Part shown: positions 16,650-28,777 of the stretch, piece after piece
Position numbering within the stretch: the stretch's first letter is position 1
How the letters are laid out: each line of letters starts with the position of its first letter
Assembly (NCBI GenBank): GCA_013297645.1
Contig: JAAFHU010000004.1
Span: 1-38,077, forward strand
Direction: 5' to 3'
Length of the DNA stretch: 38,077 bases
From: Actinomycetota bacterium
GTDB taxonomy: Bacteria; Actinomycetota; Actinomycetes; Actinomycetales; Microbacteriaceae
Made by a program: the position numbers and the translations under genes
Notes under the pieces: generated by a model
Databases searched by the model: none
Told to the model about the DNA's origin: nothing
Seen by the model: the letters and a program-made list of their open reading frames with translations, nothing else

Positions 16650-19600
16650 AGAGGTCGAGCACGTCGCCCAGACGGCCGTAGCCGCCACCGGTGAAGCACT
16701 CGACCGCGCTGCCCGTTTTGCCGCACTCGGCCTGGGTCTCGGCCTCGAGGCGCAGCCGGGTTCGGCTGAACGACGAGATCGTCCAGCCGAGCGGAACCGA
16801 TACCGACGGTGTCGTCGACGGCTGCACCACGGCGACTCCCTGCGGCACCTGCTCGCGCACCTCGTCGAGGGCCGCCGCGCACACGGTGTCGGTGGCCGGG
16901 CAGACGTTGTCCAGCTCCGTGCTCAGCCGGGTGAGCCAGGACGAGGCCGTGAGCAGGCCGCGCGGCGCCTGCAGCAGCGCGGTGAGGGGAATGAGCGCTT
17001 CGGGTCGGGTGCCGTCGGGGGTCGCCGTGACATCCGCCCCCGCGTTGTTGCTGATGTACATGACGATCGGCACGACGTAGGGCAGGTCGGCGCCATTGGC
17101 CCGGGCGTTGGTCGCGGTGATGAGCTGCACCAGCTCGGGCGAGAGATCGGCGATCGTGCCCAGGGCGGTGTTGTCGGTGAGGCCGCCGTCGACGAGCTGC
17201 ATGTCGCTCACCGTCTTGCAGTCCGCAGGCAGGGTCTCATTCGAGATGCGCCCCGCCGGGCTGAGCACCGGGAAGCGCGCCGACAGCTCGGAGGCGGTCG
17301 CCCAGTCGAGCGAGAAGATGCAGTTGCCGATGTAATCCTGCAGGTCGACCGTGTTGGCGACCTCGGCATCCTCGCCGTTGCAGGTGGGAACACTGGGCCC
17401 CTCGACCGTGCCCTGCTCCGCGCTCACCTGGGTGGTGAGGTCGAGCTGGCTGACGACCACTCGGCAGTTCGAGATCGAGTCGGTCGTGTTGAAGACCATG
17501 TAGCCGGTCGGTGCCTGCGGCTCGACGTCATAGGGCTGCGCGAACTGCGGGGCGTCCTGTGCCCAGGTCGCCTCCTGCAGAGCGGTGCGGTCCTGCCACG
17601 CCCACTCGCCGAGCAGGTTGCCGTAGTCGACCGGGCTCGGCACGCGCAGACCCGTGACGCTGCCGACGAGGTCGCCGCCGAGCAGGCCAGCGATGCCGGC
17701 CGCGAGGGCGCCGGAGCCGCCGAGCGGCGTCGTGTCGAGATCAGCGGATGAGGTCGCGGCATTGCCCTCCTGCTGGAAGCTGGCGATGCCGATGCTGCCA
17801 CCGCTCGCCCCGCTCGAGAGCAGGGTCGAGCCCGCCGCGCACGAGCCGTCGCGCGGCAGCTCGCGCAGCACGTCGACGGTCCAGGTCGCGGCCCGGATGC
17901 CCCCGCCCTCGGCGGCGACGAGCAGCAGCGGCACCGCGCTCGCACCGCTCTCGGGAAGGGTGAGCGCGCACTCCTGCGCGTCGTACCAGGCCGTGAAGCC
18001 GGTGCGCAGGGTGTCCCGCTCGGCGAACCCGCCCGGCTCGATGGTGCGAATCGCGTGCAGCGCGGGTGCGCCGTCGACGAGGGAGACGACGATGGGCAGC
18101 AGCACGAGAAGGGTGACGACCGGGGTCGCGCGCAGCCGTAGCAACTGGAAGACCTCGAGCGGCCTGGCCTGCCCGAGCGCGAGGATGAGCGCGCCGATGA
18201 GGGTCGTCCACGCCCCGATGAGAAGCACGAGCAGGGCGACCGGCCCGATGGCGTAGGCGACCACCCGCGGGAAGACGAGCAGCACGACGATCACCAGCAC
18301 CGAGATGGCGACGACCCAGCGGCCTGCCGCGCGCAGCGAGGCGATGACCCGCTCGTCGGTCGGGGCGTCGTCGCTGAACGCGGCGGCGACGACTGCCGTC
18401 GGCGACCCAGTGTCGCGCTCCCGCGGCGCGGAGTTCAGCCAGCGCCGCACCGCGACCACCGCGACGAGTGCGAGAACGCCCAGCGCAACCTCGATGACGA
18501 GCAGAGACCAGAAGCTCGACGCGAAGCGCGAGCCGTCAAAAGCACCGGATGCCGCGAGCAGCAGCGGCGACAGCAACGCCTTGAACGGCCCTAGCGCCCA
18601 GATCGCGACCCACGCCAGCGCCAGCAGGTCGCCTGCGAGGCTGACGGCCGCGGCTCGCCCGTCGAGCTTGCTGGTCAGTAGCGGTGCCGCGAGCCCATAC
18701 CCCCGCCAGCGCACGAAGGCCGACCCCGCGGCGATGGCCACGATGATCCCGATGAAGACGAGGGTGGTCTGCCAGTCGACCGAGCGGCCTCCCGTCACGG
18801 CCCAGAGCACCAGGGCGACGGCGGCGGTGGCGGCGGCGAAGGCGAACCAGGGCCAGGTCGCGGCATCCGCGCGTTCGTCCGTCGCGGTCGTGCGCCGGCG
18901 GTAGTGCCGAGCGCGCTGCCGACCGAGCGCGACGATACTGAGGCCGGTTAGCAGGAAGGCGGCGGTGGAGAAGAGGATCGCGGGAACGTTGAACGACGGC
19001 ATCCAGCTGAGCCCGCTGAGCGGGTACTGCAACCAGCTTCGGTAGACGTCGGGCACCTGCTCGAGCACACCGTCGGCGCTGACGAGGGTGATCACGCCGA
19101 CAGCGATGACGACGAGGGCGCTCAGCCGCTGGGCATAGAGGGCGAGAAGCGTGGTTCCGATGGCCCTGCGCACCGGAACGCCGAGCAGGCTGCCCAGCAG
19201 CGCATAGAGCACGAGCACGAGCGTGGCCGCCCATTTCGCGTAGACGACGACGGCCAGCACGATCGGCAGCCGCTCGTCTCCGGTGAGGGCGAGCGCGGCC
19301 AGGAGGGCGTCCTCGATGAGGTCGAAGGCGATGACGCTGTAGAGCAGCACGAGGGGGCGATCAGCGCTGCGGCCCTCGGAGCGCTCGGCGAAGCGGAACA
19401 GCCGGTAGGCGAGCACGCCGTAGGCCGTGATGAACAGCAGGTCGACGAGCGCGTGGCCGACGATGAGGGCCGTGGGCGAGAATGCGGCACTGCGCCAGTC
19501 GGCCCAGGCGTCGAGTTCGGAGCCGGCCCCGAGTCCGATCACGTCGGCGATGGCGTGTGTGTGGCCGTCGGCGGCGAGTACCTCGCCGACGAGGCGGCTC

Positions 19601-19680
19601 AGCTCGTTGAGGGTGACGAGGGCGGCGATGCCGAGCACGACGAGGGCGGTCGAGCTGCCGATGGTGCGTCGAATGCGCAT
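16636..19680 (-). CDS. polytopic membrane protein with C-terminal patatin-like phospholipase domain
   Basis: about 12 hydrophobic segments, then EGGGIRAATWT oxyanion motif, LSSGASGGS (GxSxG) and LVDGGLTDN (DGG). Confidence 0.82.
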   Translation of the reverse strand: MRIRRTIGSSTALVVLGIAALVTLNELSRLVGEVLAADGHTHAIADVIGLGAGSELDAWADWRSAAFSPTALIVGHALVDLLFITAYGVLAYRLFRFAERSEGRSADRPLVLLYSVIAFDLIEDALLAALALTGDERLPIVLAVVVYAKWAATLVLVLYALLGSLLGVPVRRAIGTTLLALYAQRLSALVVIAVGVITLVSADGVLEQVPDVYRSWLQYPLSGLSWMPSFNVPAILFSTAAFLLTGLSIVALGRQRARHYRRRTTATDERADAATWPWFAFAAATAAVALVLWAVTGGRSVDWQTTLVFIGIIVAIAAGSAFVRWRGYGLAAPLLTSKLDGRAAAVSLAGDLLALAWVAIWALGPFKALLSPLLLAASGAFDGSRFASSFWSLLVIEVALGVLALVAVVAVRRWLNSAPRERDTGSPTAVVAAAFSDDAPTDERVIASLRAAGRWVVAISVLVIVVLLVFPRVVAYAIGPVALLVLLIGAWTTLIGALILALGQARPLEVFQLLRLRATPVVTLLVLLPIVVSLVDGAPALHAIRTIEPGGFAERDTLRTGFTAWYDAQECALTLPESGASAVPLLLVAAEGGGIRAATWTVDVLRELPRDGSCAAGSTLLSSGASGGSIGIASFQQEGNAATSSADLDTTPLGGSGALAAGIAGLLGGDLVGSVTGLRVPSPVDYGNLLGEWAWQDRTALQEATWAQDAPQFAQPYDVEPQAPTGYMVFNTTDSISNCRVVVSQLDLTTQVSAEQGTVEGPSVPTCNGEDAEVANTVDLQDYIGNCIFSLDWATASELSARFPVLSPAGRISNETLPADCKTVSDMQLVDGGLTDNTALGTIADLSPELVQLITATNARANGADLPYVVPIVMYISNNAGADVTATPDGTRPEALIPLTALLQAPRGLLTASSWLTRLSTELDNVCPATDTVCAAALDEVREQVPQGVAVVQPSTTPSVSVPLGWTISSFSRTRLRLEAETQAECGKTGSAVECFTGGGYGRLGDVLDLFIDD

Positions 19681-19687
19681 GCGGCGC

Positions 19688-19693
19688 AATCTA
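19688..19693 (-). promoter_or_regulatory. -10 element for patatin-like gene
   Basis: TAGATT on minus strand, 7 nt before ATG at 19680. Confidence 0.5.
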
Positions 19694-19752
19694 CTAGCCG
19701 TGGAATGACACGTCTAGGGCAAGCCGTAGCACGCGCGAAACACGTGGATTGC

Positions 19753-19758
19753 TAGGCT
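19753..19758 (+). promoter_or_regulatory. -10 element for the glycine riboswitch/gcv transcript
   Basis: TAGGCT about 36 nt before the first aptamer. Confidence 0.5.
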
Positions 19759-19793
19759 GGGCCCACAATCGAATACCGGGCCGTTCAACACGA

Positions 19794-20026
19794 TGCGGGA
19801 GAGTTCGGTGCATTCCTCCCGAGGGGGAGCGCACGGGACACCGAAGGAGCAAGCCTCCCTGCCAATCTCTCAGGTTCATGTACCGCACCGTCTAGGCCGC
19901 TCTGAAAAGTGCTTGCTTCGCAAGCGGGTCGCGCCTGTCGCGACCTGTGAATGCAGGCCGCCCACGGTGAAAGCTGCAACCCAGCGAAGCTCTCAGGCCT
20001 ATGACAGAGGGGGAGTTCTGCCCGAA
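19794..20026 (+). ncRNA. tandem glycine riboswitch
   Basis: ACACCGAAGGAGCAAGCCTCC...AATCTCTCAGG (aptamer 1) and CACGGTGAAAGCTGCAACCC...AGCTCTCAGGCCTATGACAGAGGGGG (aptamer 2), directly upstream of gcvT; exact boundaries approximate. Confidence 0.92.
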
Positions 20027-20048
20027 GCAACCATGCTTGGAGAACTCT

Positions 20049-21146
20049 GTGCCCGATCGATATAGCCCCCTTCACCAGCTTCACGTCGACGCCGGCGCGA
20101 GCTTCACCGACTTCGCGGGCTGGCAGATGCCGGTCAGCTACGGCAGCGACCTCGCCGAGCACCACGCGGTGCGCACGAGCGCGGGCATCTTCGACATCTC
20201 GCACATGGCAGAAATCCGGGTAGACGGGCCGGATGCCGCCGCCTTCCTCGACTACGCCCTCGCCGGCAAGCTGTCGGCCATCGCCCCCCTCCAGGCCAAG
20301 TACTCGCTGCTGCTCACGGAGCAGGGCGGCATCATCGACGACCTCGTCGTCTACCGCGGGGGCGACCGGCCGTCGGCCTTCCTCGTGGTCGCGAACGCCG
20401 GCAATCGCCATGAGGTGGTCATGGCGCTGCAGGAGCGCTCCGCGGGCTTCAAGGTCGCTGTTGCCGACGAGAGCGACATCGTCTCACTGATCGCCGTGCA
20501 GGGCCCGCTCGCGCGGGGCATCGTCGAGGCAGTGCTGGCCGACGACCTCAGCGAGCTGAAGTACTACTGGGGCCACGAGACCACCTGGCAGGGCGGCCGC
20601 TGCTTCGTCGCCCGCACCGGCTACACCGGCGAGGACGGCTTCGAGCTCTACATCAACGTGAATCAGGCGGCCGAGCTCTGGGGCGCGCTGCGCGCGGCCG
20701 GCGGCGACACGCTCAGCCCCGCAGGCCTGGCGAGCCGCGACACTCTGCGGCTCGAGGCCGGGATGCCGCTCTACGGGCACGAGCTCGGTGTCGACACGTT
20801 CCCGGTTCAGGCCGGCCTCGGCCGAGTCGTGGCGATGGCGAAGGAGGGCGACTTCGTCGGCAGGGCCGCAGTCGAGGCCGGCCCGGCATCCACCGCCCGT
20901 CTGCTCGTGGGCCTCACGACCGAGGGCAAACGCGCGGGGCGCGCGGGCTACCCGGTCTTCGACGGCGACCGCGAGGTCGGGGTCATCACGAGCGGCGCGC
21001 TCTCGCCGACGCTCGGCTACCCCATCGCCATGGCCTACGTCGACCCCGACGCGGCCGAGTCCACCAGTCTGGCGATCGACGTGCGGGGAACCCGCATCGA
21101 CGCATCCGTAGTGAAACTGCCCTTCTACAAGAGAGAGTCCAAGTAA
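20049..21146 (+). CDS. gcvT: glycine cleavage system aminomethyltransferase T
   Basis: [26 protein letters not shown]...; GTG at 20049 preferred since the track start 20001 lies inside the riboswitch. Confidence 0.95.
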   Translation: MPDRYSPLHQLHVDAGASFTDFAGWQMPVSYGSDLAEHHAVRTSAGIFDISHMAEIRVDGPDAAAFLDYALAGKLSAIAPLQAKYSLLLTEQGGIIDDLVVYRGGDRPSAFLVVANAGNRHEVVMALQERSAGFKVAVADESDIVSLIAVQGPLARGIVEAVLADDLSELKYYWGHETTWQGGRCFVARTGYTGEDGFELYINVNQAAELWGALRAAGGDTLSPAGLASRDTLRLEAGMPLYGHELGVDTFPVQAGLGRVVAMAKEGDFVGRAAVEAGPASTARLLVGLTTEGKRAGRAGYPVFDGDREVGVITSGALSPTLGYPIAMAYVDPDAAESTSLAIDVRGTRIDASVVKLPFYKRESK

Positions 21147-21516
21147 TGGCCGACGCAACCACCCTGCAGTACACCGCTGAACACGAATGGGTGCTGGTGG
21201 AGGGCGACACCGCCACCGTCGGCATCACCGCCTACGCGGCAGAGAAACTCGGCGACGTCGTCTTCGTCGAGCTGCCGAAGGTCGGCTCCGACGTCGCCTC
21301 GGGCACCGTCGTCGGCGAGATCGAGTCGACCAAGTCGGTCGGCGAGCTCTTCGCCCCCGTCAACGGCACGGTGGCCGCAGCCAACGACGCCGTCGTCAGC
21401 GACCCATCGCTCGTCAACTCCGACCCGTTCGGCGAGGGCTGGCTGATCAAGGTCGCCTTCACGTCGCTGCCGACCCTCATGACTTACGCCGAGTACAGCG
21501 AGCTGGTGGGCGAGTA

Positions 21517-21517
<1 letters not shown>
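21146..21517 (+). CDS. gcvH: glycine cleavage system protein H
   Basis: 123 aa; EHEWV...IGITAYA-like...[16 protein letters not shown] lipoyl motif. Confidence 0.97.
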
Positions 21518-24360
<2,843 letters not shown>

Positions 24361-24427
24361 GTCGGCAAGCTCTCAATCGGCGTCCCGCAGTGCTTGTTGG
24401 CGCGCCGCCGGGCAACGCCTCGATCGG

Positions 24428-25201
24428 CTAGGCGCCGAACAGGCTGGGGAAGCTCGCATACGCCCACGCGTAGCCGACGAAGACGGCCGCGTCGAGCAGG
24501 AAGTGCGTGACGACGAGCGGCAGCAGCCGCCCGTATTTCGTGTAGAGCCATCCGAAGAGCACGCCCATGGCGAGGTTCGCCACGAAGGCGCCGAAGCCCT
24601 GGTACAGGTGGTAGCTGCCCCGCAGCACCGCCGACGAGATGATGATGCGCCAGCGGCCCCAGCCGAGTTGGCCGAGCCGCTCGAAGAGGTAGCCGACGAC
24701 GATGAACTCCTCGACGAGCCCGGCCCGCAGGGCCGAGAGCAGCAGCACTGGCACCGTCCACCAGTAGGCGTCGAGCGCGGTCGGCACGACCGACACGCTG
24801 ATGCCGATCGCCCGGCCGAAGAAATAGAAGGCCAGGCCGGGGATGCCGACGGCCAGTGCCAGCAGCACTCCCCATCCAGCGTCCCGCGCCGGCCGCTCGA
24901 CGCTGACCCCGAGGCGTGCCAGGTGCGGCCGCGAGGCGTTCCACAGCAGGTAGCAGACTAGGCCGACGGGCATGAGGTCGAAGAAGATGCCGAGCAGCTG
25001 GTAGACGAGGTCGAAGATCTGACGGTCGCTCAGCGACGAGTTGAGGGTCGCGGTCTGCTGCGAGAGGGCTTCTTCGCGGGTGAGGCGGTTGATGATGGCG
25101 ACGACGGAGTACACGGCGCTCGCCCCCAGCGAGAGACCGAGCACGATGCCGATCTCGGCGCCGATGCGGCGGCGCGACGGCTCGGCGTAGGGGGTGCTCA
25201 C
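24428..25201 (-). CDS. CPBP-family intramembrane metalloprotease
   Basis: 257 aa polytopic; VEEFIVVGYLFERL, SYHLYQG, VVTHFLLD motifs; GTG start. Confidence 0.88.
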   Translation of the reverse strand: MSTPYAEPSRRRIGAEIGIVLGLSLGASAVYSVVAIINRLTREEALSQQTATLNSSLSDRQIFDLVYQLLGIFFDLMPVGLVCYLLWNASRPHLARLGVSVERPARDAGWGVLLALAVGIPGLAFYFFGRAIGISVSVVPTALDAYWWTVPVLLLSALRAGLVEEFIVVGYLFERLGQLGWGRWRIIISSAVLRGSYHLYQGFGAFVANLAMGVLFGWLYTKYGRLLPLVVTHFLLDAAVFVGYAWAYASFPSLFGA

Positions 25202-25761
25202 AGCACGCCCACGAGCGTCACCACCACGACCGCCACCGCGAGCCCTGCTCCGATAGCCAGTGCCGGGGCATCCCAGCGGGACACCACCGGCGTGGGGGCC
25301 GGCGCGGCCTCGTCGTGCAGCAGCCGCAGCGCGTCGGCGTACCGATGGAAGTCGGCGCTCCCCGCGCCCAGCTTGCCGCGGGTGAGGGTGCCGAGGACGA
25401 GGCCCCGGTCACGGGGCGCAGTGACGCCGCTCGCGGTGATCCGGCGGCCGTCGTCGAGCTCGAGGGTCAGGCTGAGGTTCTGTCGCACCGCGACGACGCG
25501 GCTCCACGGCACCTCGTGCACCCGTCCGATGTTCGTCACCACGACCTTGGTGTCGTCGTAGCGGATGTGCGGGTGGAAGAGCACCATGCCGAGCGCCCAG
25601 AGCACGAGTGCGACGATCGACGCCGTCGCCGCCAGCTTCCAGAGGTCGCCGCGGAATACCGCGTCCACGACGATGAGCAGGCCGACAGCCGCAACGAGCC
25701 AGAATGCGATACCGGTTCCGGTGTCGCGGACCAGGTAGCTGTGACTGCGGGGCTCGGTCAT
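25198..25761 (-). CDS. PH-domain-like membrane protein
   Basis: MTEPRSHSYLVRDTG... two TM then LFHPHIRYDDTKVVVTNIGRVHEVPWSRVVAVRQNLSLTLELDDGRRI; internal start of ORF 25198..26379. Confidence 0.75.
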   Translation of the reverse strand: MTEPRSHSYLVRDTGTGIAFWLVAAVGLLIVVDAVFRGDLWKLAATASIVALVLWALGMVLFHPHIRYDDTKVVVTNIGRVHEVPWSRVVAVRQNLSLTLELDDGRRITASGVTAPRDRGLVLGTLTRGKLGAGSADFHRYADALRLLHDEAAPAPTPVVSRWDAPALAIGAGLAVAVVVVTLVGVL

Positions 25762-26627
25762 CGCTCTGTCGTTGTGACGACTTCTTCCTTGCCGGTGTAG
25801 CGGATGCGCTCGCGGCGCCCGCCCACGACAGCCTGTCGCATGTCTGGCACGGCGGAGAGCAGCGAACGCGTGTACCCGTGCTGGGGGTTGGTGTAGAGCT
25901 CTTCGCGCGGCGCGTTCTCGACGATCTTGCCCTTGTACATCACCGCGATCTGCGGGCAGAAGTGGCGCACGATCGCGAGGTCGTGGGCGATGAAGAGGAA
26001 CGCGATGTTGAACTCCTTCTGCAGGTCCTTCATCAAGTTGATGATCTGGGCCTGGATGGAGACATCGAGCGCCGACACCGGCTCGTCGGCCACGAGCAGC
26101 CGCGGCTGCATGGTGAGCGCCCGGGCGATGCCGATGCGCTGGCGCTGTCCGCCCGAGAACTCGTGCGGGTAGCGGTTGTAGTGCTCGGGGTTGAGGCCGA
26201 CGATCTCGAGCAGCTCTTGCACGCGGCGCAGACGGCCCTGCTTGGGAACCAGCTTGTGGATCTCGAGTGGCGCGCCGATGATCTCGCCCACCGTGTGGCG
26301 GGGGTTGAGCGAGGTGTAGGGGTCTTGGAAGATCATCTGGATGTCGCGGCGCAGCGGCTTGAGCTGGCGCGGGGTCCACCCGGCGATGTCCTGGCCGTCG
26401 AAGATGATCTGCCCCGAGGTCGGCTCGTGCAGCCGCGTGATGAGGCGGCCGGTCGTGGACTTGCCGGATCCCGACTCACCAACGAGTCCGAGCGCCTCGC
26501 CGGCCCCGATCGAGAAGGACACGCCGTCGACGGCGGGTACGTGGCCGACCGTGCGGGGGATGAGCCCGCGCGACCGGATCGGGAAGTGCATGGTGAGGTC
26601 CTTGACCTCGAGCAGGGGAGTGCTCAT
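25758..26627 (-). CDS. oligo/dipeptide ABC transporter ATP-binding protein (F subunit)
   Basis: [32 protein letters not shown]-type FSGGQRQRIGIARAL; start at 26627. Confidence 0.93.
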   Translation of the reverse strand: MSTPLLEVKDLTMHFPIRSRGLIPRTVGHVPAVDGVSFSIGAGEALGLVGESGSGKSTTGRLITRLHEPTSGQIIFDGQDIAGWTPRQLKPLRRDIQMIFQDPYTSLNPRHTVGEIIGAPLEIHKLVPKQGRLRRVQELLEIVGLNPEHYNRYPHEFSGGQRQRIGIARALTMQPRLLVADEPVSALDVSIQAQIINLMKDLQKEFNIAFLFIAHDLAIVRHFCPQIAVMYKGKIVENAPREELYTNPQHGYTRSLLSAVPDMRQAVVGGRRERIRYTGKEEVVTTTER

Positions 26628-27655
26628 ACGACTTCGACCTCCTCGGCCGGCTTGGGGGTGAGTTTGCTCAGGTCGTGCTCGGTGAGGTGGCAGCGGCGCA
26701 GGTGGCCGGGCGCGATCTCCTCCAGCTCGGGCATGACGGTGTCGGGCAGGTTGTCGGCCACGAGGTGCTTGAAGGTGCACCGCGGCGCGAAAGCGCAGCC
26801 GCTCGGCGGGTCGAGAAGGCTGGGCGGGTTGCCGGGAATGGGCCGCAGCGGCTCGTTGACGTCGCTCGAGAGGTCGGGCACCGACTGGATGAGCCCCAGC
26901 GTGTAGGGCATGGCCGGCGCGGTGAGCAGCTGCTTGGTGGTGCCGTACTCCACAGCGCGGCCGGCGTACATCACGAGCACGTCGTCGGCTACCTCGGCGA
27001 TGACCCCGAGGTCGTGGGTGATCATGATGAGCGCCGTGTTGAACTCGCGCTGCAGGTCTTGCAGCAGGTCGAGGATCTGTGCCTGCACGGTGACGTCGAG
27101 CGCCGTCGTCGGCTCGTCGGCGATCAGCAGCTGCGGGTCGTTGATGAGCGCCATCGCGATCATCGCGCGCTGGCGCATGCCGCCCGAGAACTGGTGCGGA
27201 TAGTCATCGACGCGCAGCTGGGGGTTGGGGATGCCGACCCGGTCGAGCATCTCGATGGCCCGGTCGCGGGCGGCCTTCTTGCTCACCTTGTTGTGTACGC
27301 GGTAGGCCTCGGCGACCTGGTCGCCGATCGTGTAGTACGGGTGCAGGGCCGACAGGGGGTCCTGGAAGATCATCGCGACGTCTTTGCCGCGACGCGCCTG
27401 CATCTCCTTGTCGCTCAGCGTCAGCAGGTCGATGTCGTTCAGCCAGATGCGACCGCTCACCTGCGCGCTCGTATTGCGGTGCAGGCCGAGGATCGCCGAC
27501 GACGACACGGACTTGCCAGAGCCCGACTCGCCCACGATTCCGAGGGTCTTGCCGGGTTCGACGGTGTAGCTGAGTCCGTCGGTCGCGCGCACGACGCCAT
27601 CGGGCGTCGGGAAGTGCACGACAAGGTTCTCGACGGAGAGGAACGGGCGGGTCAT
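26624..27655 (-). CDS. oligo/dipeptide ABC transporter ATP-binding protein (D subunit)
   Basis: [50 protein letters not shown] cluster; start at 27655. Confidence 0.93.
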   Translation of the reverse strand: MTRPFLSVENLVVHFPTPDGVVRATDGLSYTVEPGKTLGIVGESGSGKSVSSSAILGLHRNTSAQVSGRIWLNDIDLLTLSDKEMQARRGKDVAMIFQDPLSALHPYYTIGDQVAEAYRVHNKVSKKAARDRAIEMLDRVGIPNPQLRVDDYPHQFSGGMRQRAMIAMALINDPQLLIADEPTTALDVTVQAQILDLLQDLQREFNTALIMITHDLGVIAEVADDVLVMYAGRAVEYGTTKQLLTAPAMPYTLGLIQSVPDLSSDVNEPLRPIPGNPPSLLDPPSGCAFAPRCTFKHLVADNLPDTVMPELEEIAPGHLRRCHLTEHDLSKLTPKPAEEVEVV

Positions 27656-27663
27656 GGCGGGGC

Positions 27664-28698
27664 TCACTTCGTGACCCGCACGCGCGGGTCGATGTAGGCG
27701 TACAGGATGTCGACGATGATGTTCATCACGATCACCGCGGCTGCCCCGACGATGACCAGGCCGATGAGCACCGGGAGGTCGTGGTTGTTGTTCGCCTTGA
27801 CGGCGAGGGCGCCCATGCCCTGGTAGTTGAACACGCTCTCGGTGATGATCGCGCCGGCGAGCAGGCTCGCGAAGTCCAGTCCGGCCAGGGTGACGAGGGG
27901 GGTGAGCGCCGACCGCAGACCGTGCTTGAACAGCACGGTGCGCTCCGGCAGTCCCTTGGAGCGGGCCGTTCGGATGTAGTCCTCCGACATGGACTCGAGC
28001 ACGAATGCGCGGGTGTAGCGCACGTAGGCCGCCATGAAGAAGAGGGCGAGGGTGAGCGCGGGCAGAAGGATTCCGGTGAGCCACGGCAAGATATCCGCGG
28101 GTTCTTTCAGGGGTTCGAACCGCGGATACGGATAGAGCTGCCACTTGATGGCAACGTACTGCAAGAAGAAGGTGCCGATCACGAAGACGGGCAGGGCGTA
28201 GACGACGAGTGTCGACCCGACGACGACGCGGTCGAGCCAGCGGCCCTTGTTGATGGCCGCGATCACGCCGATGAGCACGCCGAAGAAGATCCAGATGAGG
28301 AAGCTGACGATCGCGAGCGAGAGCGTCGGGCCAGCGGCCTTGACGAGAAGCTGGTTGACGGTCTTCTGGTCGCTCTGCGAGTAGCCGAGGCACGGGGCCG
28401 CGCAGTGGATGATGCGGTTCTCGTAGCCGTTCTCAATGAGCGCCGCGCGGTACTCGTCATTGACGGGGAAGTCGCGACCGACGACGAGGCCGGCGCTGAA
28501 GGCCGTGAACTGCTCGGGGATCGACTTGTCATAGCCGAGGAGGCCGGTGATCTCGTCGAGTTTCTCGGGGGTGCAGTACTTGCCGCACTGGTTGATGGCG
28601 GGGTTGCCGTTGGCGAAGAACAGGGCGAAGACCACGAAGATCATCACGACGATCATGGCAAAGCCAACAAGAATGCGGCGAATGATGAACGCGAGCAT
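27664..28698 (-). CDS. oligo/dipeptide ABC transporter permease (B subunit)
   Basis: 344 aa; polytopic; YIRTARSKGLPERTVLFKHGLRSALTPLVTLAG EAA-type loop. Confidence 0.92.
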   Translation of the reverse strand: MLAFIIRRILVGFAMIVVMIFVVFALFFANGNPAINQCGKYCTPEKLDEITGLLGYDKSIPEQFTAFSAGLVVGRDFPVNDEYRAALIENGYENRIIHCAAPCLGYSQSDQKTVNQLLVKAAGPTLSLAIVSFLIWIFFGVLIGVIAAINKGRWLDRVVVGSTLVVYALPVFVIGTFFLQYVAIKWQLYPYPRFEPLKEPADILPWLTGILLPALTLALFFMAAYVRYTRAFVLESMSEDYIRTARSKGLPERTVLFKHGLRSALTPLVTLAGLDFASLLAGAIITESVFNYQGMGALAVKANNNHDLPVLIGLVIVGAAAVIVMNIIVDILYAYIDPRVRVTK

Positions 28699-28725
28699 GG
28701 GGATTTCCTTCGGGTCTTTCCGTGG

Positions 28726-28758
28726 ACCGGGTGGGCGCCGCGGGGACGCCCACCCGGT
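28726..28758 (-). other. strong intra-operon RNA hairpin between binding-protein and permease B genes
   Basis: ACCGGGTGGGCG-N9-CGCCCACCCGGT, perfect 12-bp stem, no obvious U-tract. Confidence 0.8.
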
Positions 28759-28777
28759 CGGTGGTGGAACTAGCTAC

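Noticed and set aside
24361-24427. Possible transposon end because of the long inverted repeat near the gcvP stop
   Set aside because: No transposase and no target-site duplication; the repeat is a single hairpin with a 3-nt loop.
25198-26379. 393-aa ORF extending the PH-like protein
   Set aside because: The upstream part is out-of-frame reading of the F ATPase; ATG at 25761 with 4-nt overlap is the sensible start.
26624-28393. 589-aa apparent fusion of an upstream region with the D ATPase
   Set aside because: The N-terminal part is out-of-frame reading of permease B; true start is [11 protein letters not shown] at 27655.
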